From: Huntiella abstrusa
Taxonomy: Eukaryota; Ascomycota; Sordariomycetes; Microascales; Ceratocystidaceae
NCBI GenBank assembly: GCA_025685495.1
Contig: JAJNMT010000211.1
Location: forward strand, 55,141-119,140
Length of the DNA: 64,000 nt
Direction: 5' to 3'
Positions within the stretch are counted from its first letter, which is position 1. Every line of letters starts with the position of its first letter. Below the pieces are notes generated by a model, which saw only the letters and a program-made list of their open reading frames with translations, was not told the DNA's origin and searched no databases. Of the stretch, positions 1 to 8,935 are shown in pieces. Position numbers and translations under genes: made by a program.

Positions 1-254
1 GGACCTGTCTTGGCCAGACCATTGCCGACGATGAGACGTTTGTTGCTGGCGCGGGCTTATGCTGGGCTTTTAATATCCAGACTAAGAAGTGTCCGTTGAC
101 TGGCGAGCCTGTTGCGTTTGATAGTCAGGCTACCAACTCCAATGTTATTTTGGAGCCACTCCCCTTCCCGATGGATATTACCCCGCGGAGTGCCGAGAGG
201 AGAAAGCAGGTCCTGGATAACTATGACGCTGTTGTGGGCGAGATTCGTGTGTAA
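1..254 (+). CDS. Cytochrome P450, C-terminal end (partial)
   Basis: Only the last 83 codons are in the window; the 5' part lies upstream. Reading in the frame that ends at the TAA at 252-254, the fragment opens with T-C-L-G-Q-T-I-A, which fits the heme-thiolate CxG...A signature of P450 monooxygenases, and continues with the expected last helix and beta-hairpin (LCWAFNI, later LEPLPFPMDITPRS, typical of the fungal P450 tail). The cysteine at 6-8 would be the axial heme ligand. Substrate and CYP family cannot be told from the tail. The fragment resembles the group that includes O-methylsterigmatocystin oxidoreductase-like enzymes, but that is only a resemblance. No biosynthetic partner gene follows, so a role in a cluster could only come from the upstream side. 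Confidence 0.85.
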   Translation, partial: TCLGQTIADDETFVAGAGLCWAFNIQTKKCPLTGEPVAFDSQATNSNVILEPLPFPMDITPRSAERRKQVLDNYDAVVGEIRV

Positions 255-685
255 GCAAGTTCTTTTGTCTGTGGGTGAGTCTTTGTTGTATTTTGTCGCC
301 AAGAGAAAAACATTCTTGACGTTGTTTTTTATGTATCAGTTCGCCCATGTCTTATCATCATTCCAAATTTTGGATCACTATATAATCAGAGTCAATATAC
401 TGTCTCTACACAATCAATCACACTGCATATTTCATTCATCTGTATTTCATCGCACAAACCCTCTTGATATGTCCACCCCTCCAAACCCTTGTCCCACATT
501 GTACACATCCTGACTAAGCAAGGCTCCAAGTCCCCTCCAAATTTTGCCCTAGTTCACAGCCTTGTCATAACCCCCAATCCATACCAAGCTCCTTCAGTAT
601 ACCCAATTTCTGACGACAATTGTCCCTCCATTCTTTTGATTCTGTTTCATCCGACTCCACAACCACATAGAAACTACCCATCACC
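255..685 (+). promoter_or_regulatory. Intergenic region: P450 3' end and SMD3 promoter/leader
   Basis: 431 bases with no coding signal. The right half is C/T-rich (from about 470), as is usual just before highly used fungal genes, and ends in a CACC-ATG start context for SMD3. No clear TATA box was seen. Confidence 0.5.
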
Positions 686-1101
686 ATGACGTCAACCATT
701 GGTATCCCCATCAAGCTCCTCAACGAGGCCCAAGGCCACATTGTCACCCTGGAGATCTCCTCAGGCACCACCTACCGCGGCAAGCTCCTCGATGGTAAGC
801 ACATTCCATAATTTTTATTTTCCAGTCCAATCAGCTAACTCTACTCTCCAATCTAGCCGAAGACAACATGAACGTGCAACTCAAAGACATCACCGTGACA
901 GCCCGTGACGGCCGCGTCAGCCACCTCGACCAAGTGTACATTCGCGGGTCTCACGTCCGCTACTTCATTGTGCCGGATATGCTTCGGAATGCGCCCATGT
1001 TCAAGAGTCGGAATGCCCGTGGGCGGGGTGTCGGATTGGCGCGTGGCAGAGCGACTGTTTCCAGAGCGCGGGCGAGCGGTGGTGGTCGTGGTGCTCGGTA
1101 A
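686..1101 (+). CDS. SMD3: Small nuclear ribonucleoprotein Sm D3
   Basis: Two exons, 686-794 and 857-1101, join in frame across a 62-base intron (GTAAGC donor, TCTAG acceptor) to give 117 residues. The protein has the full Sm fold: Sm1 (IGIPIKLLNEAQGHIVTLE, then YRGKLLDAEDNMNVQL) and Sm2 (VYIRGSHVRYFIVPDML), followed by a short RG-rich tail (ARGRGVGLARGR, GGRGAR), as in Sm D3. It is a core ring subunit of U1, U2, U4 and U5 snRNPs; the RG tail is normally a target of symmetric arginine dimethylation. ICln, the Sm assembly chaperone, is encoded about 17 kb away. It lies downstream of the P450 and converges on the Mmc1-like gene. Confidence 0.97.
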
Positions 1102-1317
1102 ACGAGACGGGGTAATTCATGAGATTGGTTTCTGGGGAAAAGTGGTGCGTGTGGGGAAGGGGACGACTGCTTATTTTGGTTGCAAGGTATCATGGGCGTT
1201 TTATCTTATGTTGTCATTTTTGTCATGTGATTTTGTAATTTGCTTGCTTAAACTGTATTCTTACATTGTTCTTGTGCTTCGCCGTGTTATACATTACATG
1301 CATCTCCAGTAGACAGC

Positions 1318-3177
1318 CTACTCGAGCTTCTGCAGAGCCTCCTTGGCCTCCTCCACAATTCGTCTTCCTTCGTCCGCAAACTCTTCAGTGTGGACAGGAG
1401 TCTGAGCTACAGTGCTATTAGGCACAACACGCTCTGTAATCTGGCTTGCAGTCTGATTCTCCAGACCTTCCCATCCCGAAAACACCTCATTCACACTGCG
1501 AACAACACCTTGCACTGCCTTTCTCCCTTCTTCTCTAACCTCCCCCTCCCAGAACCTTCTCGCCTCCTCCCATCGTCTTTGCATAATTCCCAAAGCAACC
1601 ACCGAGCCCATCGCCGCAGCCGCACCGGCCTCATACACTGAGAACTGTGACGCATAAAGTAAACCTCCCAAAACACCCGACAAGCCCGTTGACCCAGCCG
1701 TCTGGAACACCAATCTCTGCGCCAATGCGTGTAAAGCAGGAACTGTTTGTGAGAAGAGATAGTTCCGGGTGAAGTCGATATGTGTAGGCCACTTGGGGAC
1801 CTGTCTAGCAGCTTCCTCGGGCGTAATGGGGTCCCGTGGCGTGGGGGTATCGGTTGGTGAGACTACCACGAGAGACTTTGGTTGGTTAAATGCAATGGCG
1901 CCGTTGTGAAGAGGTTGGCTGATTCGCCCGGCAAGGAAAATGAGGTCCCTGTTGGAACGGGGGAGGAACCGCTGGCGAAGGATCTCTGAAGTGAGAACGC
2001 TGACGTCGTCAACATGCCAAAAGAGCTTCCACCACTTCAACTTACGCCATTGAGGGCCTGTGAACGCAGCGTCTAAGGAGGTTTGAAGCTCGGTGTGTGC
2101 CGTCTCGGACCATGAATAAAGACCGTCCTTGAGGCTCTTAAGTTCTGGGGATTCCTTCTTTTCTGGTGTAGAGGTCTGGGTGGCAGATACTGGTTCTGGT
2201 GACTTCGTGGTAGACTGGGCCAACAAGCCAACCTCGGCGTCCTTCAAAACAGAAGTAATCAACTCGCGCACCGCCGGCTTAGTGCTATCCGGTGTAGACT
2301 GTGCGCCGTCGAGAATCCAAGCACGGAGGGAAGGCAAGTTACTCTGTGTCCAAAGATGTTCATACTGCATACCATTCCCCGGACTTTCTCTGAACAGCTC
2401 CACCCCACGAAGACCACTAGAAACATCCACAGTCTTTATCGGTGATGTAGATTCAGTTGACTCCTTGTACCCCGCAAGGTTAATAGCGGCCACGACGTCC
2501 TTAGACTTTCCAAGCGCAGTAATCCGTCCGACGGTAGCAACGCCCGATAACCCTGAGGCCACAGCCACGGCCTTATGAACGGGGGTTTCAACCTGCTTTC
2601 CCTGGATAATAGTAGGCACCGTCAATAACCGCCCCTCTGAAATCCCCTCCGCCCCATGGCCAGCCAACCGGGCATCCTCCACAAACAACAACTCAATATT
2701 ATGCTTATCCCACCCCGGTACATCCACCACAATCTCCTCCACACTACCCTCCTGCGCAATCAACTTCTGACTCGCCTCCCCCACCTTCCCAATCCGCACC
2801 ACCAACGGCTTCGCAACATCATGTCTCTCCAACTTCCCCTCCCACGCCTGCTCCTCCACCAACGGATCCGCCAATAACCCTCTAACCAGCTCTCGCGCCG
2901 TCTTCCCCTCATCACCCTGCGGGACCCCCAAAATCGCAACCCGGACCGTCTCCTCTCCCGCGCGCTGCTGCAGGTTATTTATCGCAAGGTGGACCCGCGC
3001 CTGGTTAAACCGCGCATGACCCTCGGCATGTTTCGAAATCGCCTGGAGCCGGTTAAGTAGGATGGCGCGCGCACTAGTGGTCGTAGGAACGGATTTGGTA
3101 GCATAACCCCGGAGATACCGCCCGGAAAACAATAACGAACTACCGGCGCGGAGCCGAGTGGCGGATCGGACGGGCAT
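1318..3177 (-). CDS. MMC1: Mmc1-like mitochondrial membrane protein
   Basis: Single-exon ORF of 619 residues starting at the ATG at 3177. The N-terminus is basic and hydroxylated without acids (RSATRLRAGSSLLFSGRYLRGYATKS), which is a good mitochondrial presequence. A strongly hydrophobic Gly/Ala-rich segment lies near residues 497-531 and is followed by MQRRW and a charged helical tail, so one hairpin or two membrane passes near the C-terminus are likely. The middle (VRVAILGVPQGDEGKTA) looks like a degenerate nucleotide-binding start, in line with the description of fungal Mmc1 as a dynamin-related protein. The family call rests on overall layout and memory of the C-terminal Mmc1 domain; it is not proven here. 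It is divergent from TRM61 and convergent with SMD3. Confidence 0.6.
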   Translation of the reverse strand: MPVRSATRLRAGSSLLFSGRYLRGYATKSVPTTTSARAILLNRLQAISKHAEGHARFNQARVHLAINNLQQRAGEETVRVAILGVPQGDEGKTARELVRGLLADPLVEEQAWEGKLERHDVAKPLVVRIGKVGEASQKLIAQEGSVEEIVVDVPGWDKHNIELLFVEDARLAGHGAEGISEGRLLTVPTIIQGKQVETPVHKAVAVASGLSGVATVGRITALGKSKDVVAAINLAGYKESTESTSPIKTVDVSSGLRGVELFRESPGNGMQYEHLWTQSNLPSLRAWILDGAQSTPDSTKPAVRELITSVLKDAEVGLLAQSTTKSPEPVSATQTSTPEKKESPELKSLKDGLYSWSETAHTELQTSLDAAFTGPQWRKLKWWKLFWHVDDVSVLTSEILRQRFLPRSNRDLIFLAGRISQPLHNGAIAFNQPKSLVVVSPTDTPTPRDPITPEEAARQVPKWPTHIDFTRNYLFSQTVPALHALAQRLVFQTAGSTGLSGVLGGLLYASQFSVYEAGAAAAMGSVVALGIMQRRWEEARRFWEGEVREEGRKAVQGVVRSVNEVFSGWEGLENQTASQITERVVPNSTVAQTPVHTEEFADEGRRIVEEAKEALQKLE

Positions 3178-3640
3178 TTTTTTTTGGCCGTGATGTCAAA
3201 CCGCAAGTAACAGACAAATGTCAACGCCACAAATTATGCAGGCACTTATAAAAATGAGTGAAATGGATCCATCCAGCCCAAAAGTCACATGTCACGTGCA
3301 GGACGCCGTCTCAATGCAAGATCACTCTTCACCTTACGTGCTTCCAATCGTCAATAACCCCAGAAACCCTTTGACCAGAATACCATTCGGCCCCACCGCA
3401 GCCTCACGACCGCCCAATCCCACAACGACGTCACTTGTGTTTTTTTTTTCTTGCTCATTGTACACCCCCTGTCAGTCATAGCCTTGTCCCACTTTCCTAT
3501 CTGGAATTTTTGCGCCAGGAACAGAAAGTTGGATCCTTGCAGAGAGAAAGCGCAAAAGAGAAATTTCATTTTTTGATTTTCTTGCTTTGTGATTTCTTTT
3601 CTGGTAGTTATTGGAAGTTACGCCGGCTCTATAAACGGCA
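3178..3640. promoter_or_regulatory. Divergent promoter between Mmc1-like gene and TRM61
   Basis: 463 bases separate two divergent start codons. It holds CGCCCAATCCC at about 3411 (CCAAT box), a tract of Ts at about 3441, TCACGTGCA at about 3292 (E-box-like CACGTG) and ACGTCA at about 3427. TATAAA lies only 12 bases before the TRM61 ATG, too close for a TATA box. Confidence 0.5.
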
Positions 3641-5173
3641 ATGTCTACCTTCGAGCTTCCCACTCCCCGGCCACAAACGGACTCCGCAGTCCCCGACACT
3701 ACAATGGCCCCTCCAAAAGTGAAGCCCTCGCCCTTCCTCTCCTCCACCACCAAAGCCTCCGCCGACTCTCTCGCCCTCGTCTTCCTCTCTCGCGAAAACC
3801 TCGTCCCTCTTATTCTCCAAGATCCCCGTAAGACCGGCGCTGTCGACGGTTACGCCGAGGGTGCCACTCTCAACAGTCGTTTTGGTTCCTTCCCTCACTC
3901 TACTCTGATCGATGTGCCCTGGGGTTCCCAGGTGCGCGCATCCACCGTTGATACCGGGTCGCGCGGCCGCAAGCGGAAGCGGACGGGGGCTGCCGGGGAG
4001 GTGGAGGAGGAGGAGGTTGAAGAGCAGCCTAAGGGTGGTGATGTGAAACAGGCGGTCACGGCGGCTAGTGGGTTCCTGCACATTTTGAAGCCGTCGCCTG
4101 AGTTGTGGACGTTAAGTTTGCCACATCGTACACAGGTCGTTTATACCCCCGACTATTCCTACGTACTTCAGCGCATCCGCGCCTTCCCAGGCAAACGCAT
4201 CATCGAAGCCGGTGCCGGTTCCGGCTCCTTCACACACGCCTCTTCTCGCGCTGTCTTCAACGGATACCCTAGCAGTCCCACCGACGACACCAAGGGCAAG
4301 GTGTTTTCCTTCGAGTTCCACCATATCCGCTACCAGAAAATGACTGAAGAACTCGCCAGTCACAACCTCGACGGCATCGTGCAAATCAGCCATCGCGACG
4401 TCTACAGTGGTGGTTTCCTCGTCAACGACGGCCAAAGCCCCCGTGCAAACTGCATCTTCCTCGACTTGCCAGCTCCCTGGGAAGCTCTCCACCATCTATC
4501 CCGTCGCCAACAAGGAAAAGCCGGTGCACCACTTGCCGAGGCCGATAAGGACCCTAACTGGGTATCCCCATTGGATCCCAATGAGACGGTCCACCTGTGT
4601 ACCTTCTCCCCGTGTATCGAGCAAGTGACCCGGACAATCAGTGCCATGCGGAGACTCGGCTGGGTGGACATCGACATGTTGGAGATTTCGCACAAGAAAT
4701 ACAACGTAACCCGCGACCGCAGCGACAAAACCGCCGTCCCACCCCCCGCCACCGTCGAAGAAGCCGTTTCCAAAATCTCCGCCGCCCTCGCCGCCTCGCT
4801 AAGCAACAATAAAAACAAAGATAAGGACGCCCCACCGGCCCCCAAGCAGCCCCGTCCGCCCAAGCAACACCAAGGTCGTCCCGTCCACCCCGCGGGCTTC
4901 AAGCCATGGCTCGAAGGCCGTGTCGTTCACCGGCCAGAATCAGAAGTCAAGACACATACCTCCTATCTCACCTTCGCCACACTCCCCCGCGAATGGACGG
5001 CTGAAGATGAGGAACGCGCGCTCGCATTGTTGCCACCGATGACGTCTGGTAAGGTGATTGGTCGTCTCGATAAAGCCGCTCGGCGCAAAGAGAAGGAGGA
5101 GGCGTGGAAATGTAAAGCCAAGAAGGGCAATAAGCCGGAAGAACCTCAGGCGGAAGCCGAGGGTCAGTCATAA
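3641..5173 (+). CDS. TRM61: tRNA (adenine(58)-N1)-methyltransferase catalytic subunit
   Basis: Intronless, 510 residues. TRM61 (GCD14) is the SAM-binding subunit that, with TRM6, makes m1A58 in the T-loop of tRNAs, including initiator tRNA. Visible marks are the N-terminal region before the Rossmann fold, motif I IIEAGAGSGSFTHA (residues 187-200), the acidic ribose-binding strand FSFEFH near 223, and the catalytic DLPAPW at 275-280. There is a basic insertion (GRKRKRTG, about 109-116) followed by an acidic run (EVEEEEVEEQ), and a second low-complexity insertion near residues 390-410; both are lineage additions outside the core. The basic patch could act as a nuclear signal. A second ATG at codon 22 is an alternative start. 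UBC7 follows on the same strand. Confidence 0.95.
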   Translation: MSTFELPTPRPQTDSAVPDTTMAPPKVKPSPFLSSTTKASADSLALVFLSRENLVPLILQDPRKTGAVDGYAEGATLNSRFGSFPHSTLIDVPWGSQVRASTVDTGSRGRKRKRTGAAGEVEEEEVEEQPKGGDVKQAVTAASGFLHILKPSPELWTLSLPHRTQVVYTPDYSYVLQRIRAFPGKRIIEAGAGSGSFTHASSRAVFNGYPSSPTDDTKGKVFSFEFHHIRYQKMTEELASHNLDGIVQISHRDVYSGGFLVNDGQSPRANCIFLDLPAPWEALHHLSRRQQGKAGAPLAEADKDPNWVSPLDPNETVHLCTFSPCIEQVTRTISAMRRLGWVDIDMLEISHKKYNVTRDRSDKTAVPPPATVEEAVSKISAALAASLSNNKNKDKDAPPAPKQPRPPKQHQGRPVHPAGFKPWLEGRVVHRPESEVKTHTSYLTFATLPREWTAEDEERALALLPPMTSGKVIGRLDKAARRKEKEEAWKCKAKKGNKPEEPQAEAEGQS

Positions 5174-5411
5174 AAGAGAAGGTGTTACACAGATATGTAC
5201 CCAAAATAGAAGCCTAATTACACACTTGTGCAAGTCCATGTAGGGTATTACAGGGTTGGGGTTAACCCTCTTTGAAAGGATTGCCCCGCAAAGCGCATCA
5301 GATCAATCTCAAGATGCGCTTCGTAAAGCGCCATGCGCCAAGGAGGAAATTCCACCATCATCATTGCTATCTATATCACGCGAACAAAACTTACGAATCT
5401 CCATTGCAAGA

Positions 5412-5980
5412 ATGTCGTCAACCGCTCATCGCCGTCTCCTCCAGGAGTATCGCGCTCTCACGAATAACCCGCCAGACGGAATCACAGCCGGCCCCGTCAG
5501 TGAAGATGATTTACTCGTGTGGGAGGCCTTCATCCAGGGGCCCGAGGGGACGCCATATGAGGGGGGCGTTTTCCCCGCCGAGCTGAGGTTTCCTAGGGAT
5601 TATCCTCTTTCGCCGCCGCAGATGAAGTTTCTAGGTGACATTTGGCATCCGAATGGTAAGTCAGCGTATTCCATAAATCCGGGGTAGTCTTCCTAGATAC
5701 CATACTAACAATATCTCCTCGAATAGTCTACACCAGTGGTCTCGTATGCATCTCTATCCTCCATCCCCCCGGCGACGACCCAAACCACTACGAACAGGCG
5801 TCGGAACGGTGGTCGCCAATCCAGTCCGTTGAGAAGATTCTCATCTCTGTTATGAGCATGTTGGCTGAACCAAACGATGAGTCTCCTGCCAATGTGGAAG
5901 CTGGCAAGATGTGGCGGGAGGACCGGGAGGGTTTTGAACAGAAGGTGCGAGAACAAGTGCGCAGGTCGTTGGGGCTGTAA
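5412..5980 (+). CDS. UBC7: Ubiquitin-conjugating enzyme E2 of the UBC7/UBE2G2 type
   Basis: Exons 5412-5655 and 5727-5980 join across a 71-base intron with a CATACTAACA branch site and give 165 residues, the usual length for this family. HPN is at 79-81 and the active cysteine is C89 in LVCISILHPPGDDPNHYE; the acidic loop inserted after the cysteine (PPGDDPNHYEQASERWSP) is the hallmark of the UBC7/UBE2R/UBE2G group. UBC7 works at the ER membrane with Cue1 and Hrd1/Doa10 in ER-associated degradation. An upstream ATG at 5256 opens another frame that runs in frame into this one, but homology starts at MSSTAHRRLLQEYRAL. The gene converges on SWA2 with only 93 bases between stops. Confidence 0.96.
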
Positions 5981-6073
5981 GCTTGGCTTTAGTTTTTTTT
6001 ATGTATGCATGTATTTCTATAAATGATAATGTCTGGTTTGTTGGGTCTTTCTTATTTACTTGGTTGGTCACCG

Positions 6074-8935
6074 TTACATGTTATTCTCCGCCTTGAACTT
6101 ATCCCACGCCTCGTTCAACGTCGCAAAAACGGTAGCAGCAATCAGTCGTACCTCAGTTGAGGCATTCTGGGGAATCTACACAAATAGCATCGTTAGTAAC
6201 CAGTTTCATCCTCTGAATCTCACAAAACATACCTTGTCGGGATGCGTCTTAGCAATAGCCTTCATATACGCAATCTTCACCTTATTCGCCATAACCAACT
6301 CATGCAACCCCACCTTCTTCCACCCACTGCCCTCCCACAAAACCGCATCCAAAGTACCAATCAACGCTCTCAAATTCTCCCTCTTCCCATCTCTCCACGC
6401 CGCAATCTTGGCATCCACCTTATCCGCCAGCGCAAACTTCTCATCATCCTCACGTGCCGCCGCCTGGTTAGCCAAGCGTAATCTCTCCACGGCCTCTGAG
6501 TTCCCAGCCGACGCCTTGGCAGTCACCCGTGGTCTCGCTGGAACAGCCTTTTTGATAGGTTGAGGACGTGATGTTGATTTAGGAGCAAGAGCCTTTTGGC
6601 AGCGTTGACGACCAGCAGCGGCGCTAGCACCACCTACACCGGCTTCGATACATTGTTGCCACACGGCACCTGCATCAGCCCAACGTTCCATGTGTTCTAA
6701 GGCCTCCGCCTTTCGGGAAAGAGCCTTTCCGTAGAGATCCTTCATATCTCTCTGTTCCTGAGCTCCAGTATCCGTAGACACCGCGACCGTCTCACCGACG
6801 CCCTTACCCGCACCAATAATCTGCAACGCACTATCCGCGTCCGCAATGGCATTCTTCGGCTGTCCATTCTTCAAACTAGTTAACGCCCGATTCGTCAAAA
6901 GTATAATAGCCAAAGGATGCGTCTGCGGCAGCGCCTGAAGTGAGGTAGAATACGACTCATGCGCCGACGCAAAGTCACCTCTCTTGAAATGCGCCGTGCC
7001 TGCCAACCGATGCTGTGTTGAAGTCTGCAGGGCGACCGCCGACAAACTAGGCACCTGTCTTGCTGGTCTTTCTGTCGCCCGTGGTGGCGACGGTCTCCGA
7101 GCAGGCGAGGGAGCCGGTCTTTGTTGGGCTGGTCGTGTGGGGAGACTAGAGCTCTGTGGACGGGCCGGGGCGACGGGTGCGGAACTGGCACCACCGAGTA
7201 GGTCACCCTCCAAATCTTGCTTTGGTTGGGAAACGGGTGTTTGGGTACGGCCACGGCGCTTATTAGGGCTTACATAACCACTCAATTCATCGTCTTCCTT
7301 GACCAGACGACCAGTTCTAGTTCTTGGGGCGGGAGGAGCTGGTGGCTGTTGTCTACTGGCCGAGGCAGTCCGTTGTGGCGTCGGCCTTCTCCGTTCACCT
7401 TCAAGCATGGATGCCTCATCGGTAGCGGGTGATGCCTTTCTTTCAGAGTGCATCTGTGCATCTCGCATCCACTTTGGCTGGCTAGGATCTCCGCCAGCTG
7501 AGATACCATCTTGGTTAAACTCGGCCATAGCCTTGGCAACCTTCTTCTGGCTAGTTTTCCACAAAGAATTAGCCGTCTTGAAGAGTTGACCGCCAACGGC
7601 CGCCACGGTCTTTTGAAGATCATCGGCCCCATGGGCGCCGCCCATCCACGCAGCACCACTCTCTCCGCCGGTATTAGTCCGCTGATTATTCCTCGATGGC
7701 TCAGCACTTCTCTGTCTCTGGCCTTGGCCCGACTTTCCAAGCTGCTTCTCCTTGGCCTTTCGATGCGCCTCGTCTAACAACCAATTGGCCGCAGCCTGGA
7801 CATTCACTCCCGCCCCACTCTCTGTCAACCCCTTCCGCGCGTCATCTTCACCAAAACCATACCCCATGAGTTCCTCCACGGCCTTTTCAAAGGCCGGGCT
7901 CCCCTTGGTTCTCCGAGGCGCCGGTGTCCGCTCGGAATCTTCAAACCGCTCAGGTGAATCCCTCCGAGGTCTTGATGCGCGAGCGGCTGCGCGCTCCTGT
8001 CGACGTTTTTCAGCGGCGGCAGCTTCCTCTGCGGCTCGTTTGGCTCCTTGTTCACGGCGGATCTCTTCGACAGGGCGAGCGAGGTCCCCTAGGAAATCGA
8101 GGTCGTCATCGGCGGATGGTAATGGTGCAGGCGCAGGGCTCTTACCCTTGTTGAACTCTTGAAGACCAAATGGATCGTCGTCATTATCAGCGAGTAACTG
8201 GCCATTGGAGTTTGTAGTGGCCTGCCAATTTGTGGGATTTGAGAGATCCAATGCCTTTCCAGGGCTAGCTCTAGAGACGGGTGTGCCAGCTGGCGGTGGG
8301 TAGTGGCTTGCATTGTCCACCTTTGTATCCGCGCGGAAGGCCTTGAAAAGATCGTCATCATTAGAACTAGCCTTACTCGCCGGTGTCGCACTCTTCCCAA
8401 CACCCGGCGACACACTCGGTACCAACGGCATAGAAAACGCCGCCGGCGCAGCTCCGGGATTTGAAAAGGCGCTCGACGAAGCTCCCGATCTAGCCGCCAC
8501 CATCTGATCAAAGTTAAACTGAGTCGCAAACTGCTGTCTCTTAGCCTCCTCCTTCTGTCTCTTCTCAGCCTCCAACTGGGCCTGTCGTTCCATCAATGAC
8601 ATCCCCGCGGTCGAATTATTACTCGCTGGTTTCCCAAAGTTCATCAAGTTTGAGAAACTGTCCTGGCCGGCAGGCTGGGATGTCGGGGCGGGCGCATTGG
8701 GTTTGGCGAAGGCGGGGGTGGACCGGCCGGAGGCGGAAGCGGGGGTTGAAGCGAGTGGAGACGGAGAGGTACGGAAGGCGCTGTAGGAACTTTGAGTGAC
8801 ATTGGCGTTGAAGGATGAGAGATTGGATTGTTTCTGAGGTTGAGTGGGGGTCGTGGAGGACCATGTTAGGCCGGAGAGATCGTCCATTTTGGCGGATGGA
8901 GGGGCTGTCGTGCTGGTTCGGGCTGGGTGTGACAA
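6074..8935 (-). CDS. SWA2: Auxilin-like clathrin-uncoating J-domain protein
   Basis: Two exons (6233-8935 and 6074-6175) join across a 57-base intron; the product is 934 residues. Order of parts: a long disordered N-terminal half with DPF (254-256) and acidic DDDL/DLDFLGDL motifs that fit adaptor/clathrin binding; a UBA domain (about 347-392); a Pro/Arg-rich linker; three TPR helices pairs (from about residue 640); and a C-terminal J domain whose HPD is at 898-900, just before the intron. This is the SWA2 plan: it brings Hsp70 to clathrin coats. The J domain would be lost without the second exon (IPQNASTEVRL...), so the intron is certain. M17 is an alternative start. Confidence 0.95.

Noticed and set aside
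5256..5411. Upstream in-frame extension of UBC7
   Set aside because: The open frame continues 5' but UBC7 homology and usual length (165) start at ATG 5412.
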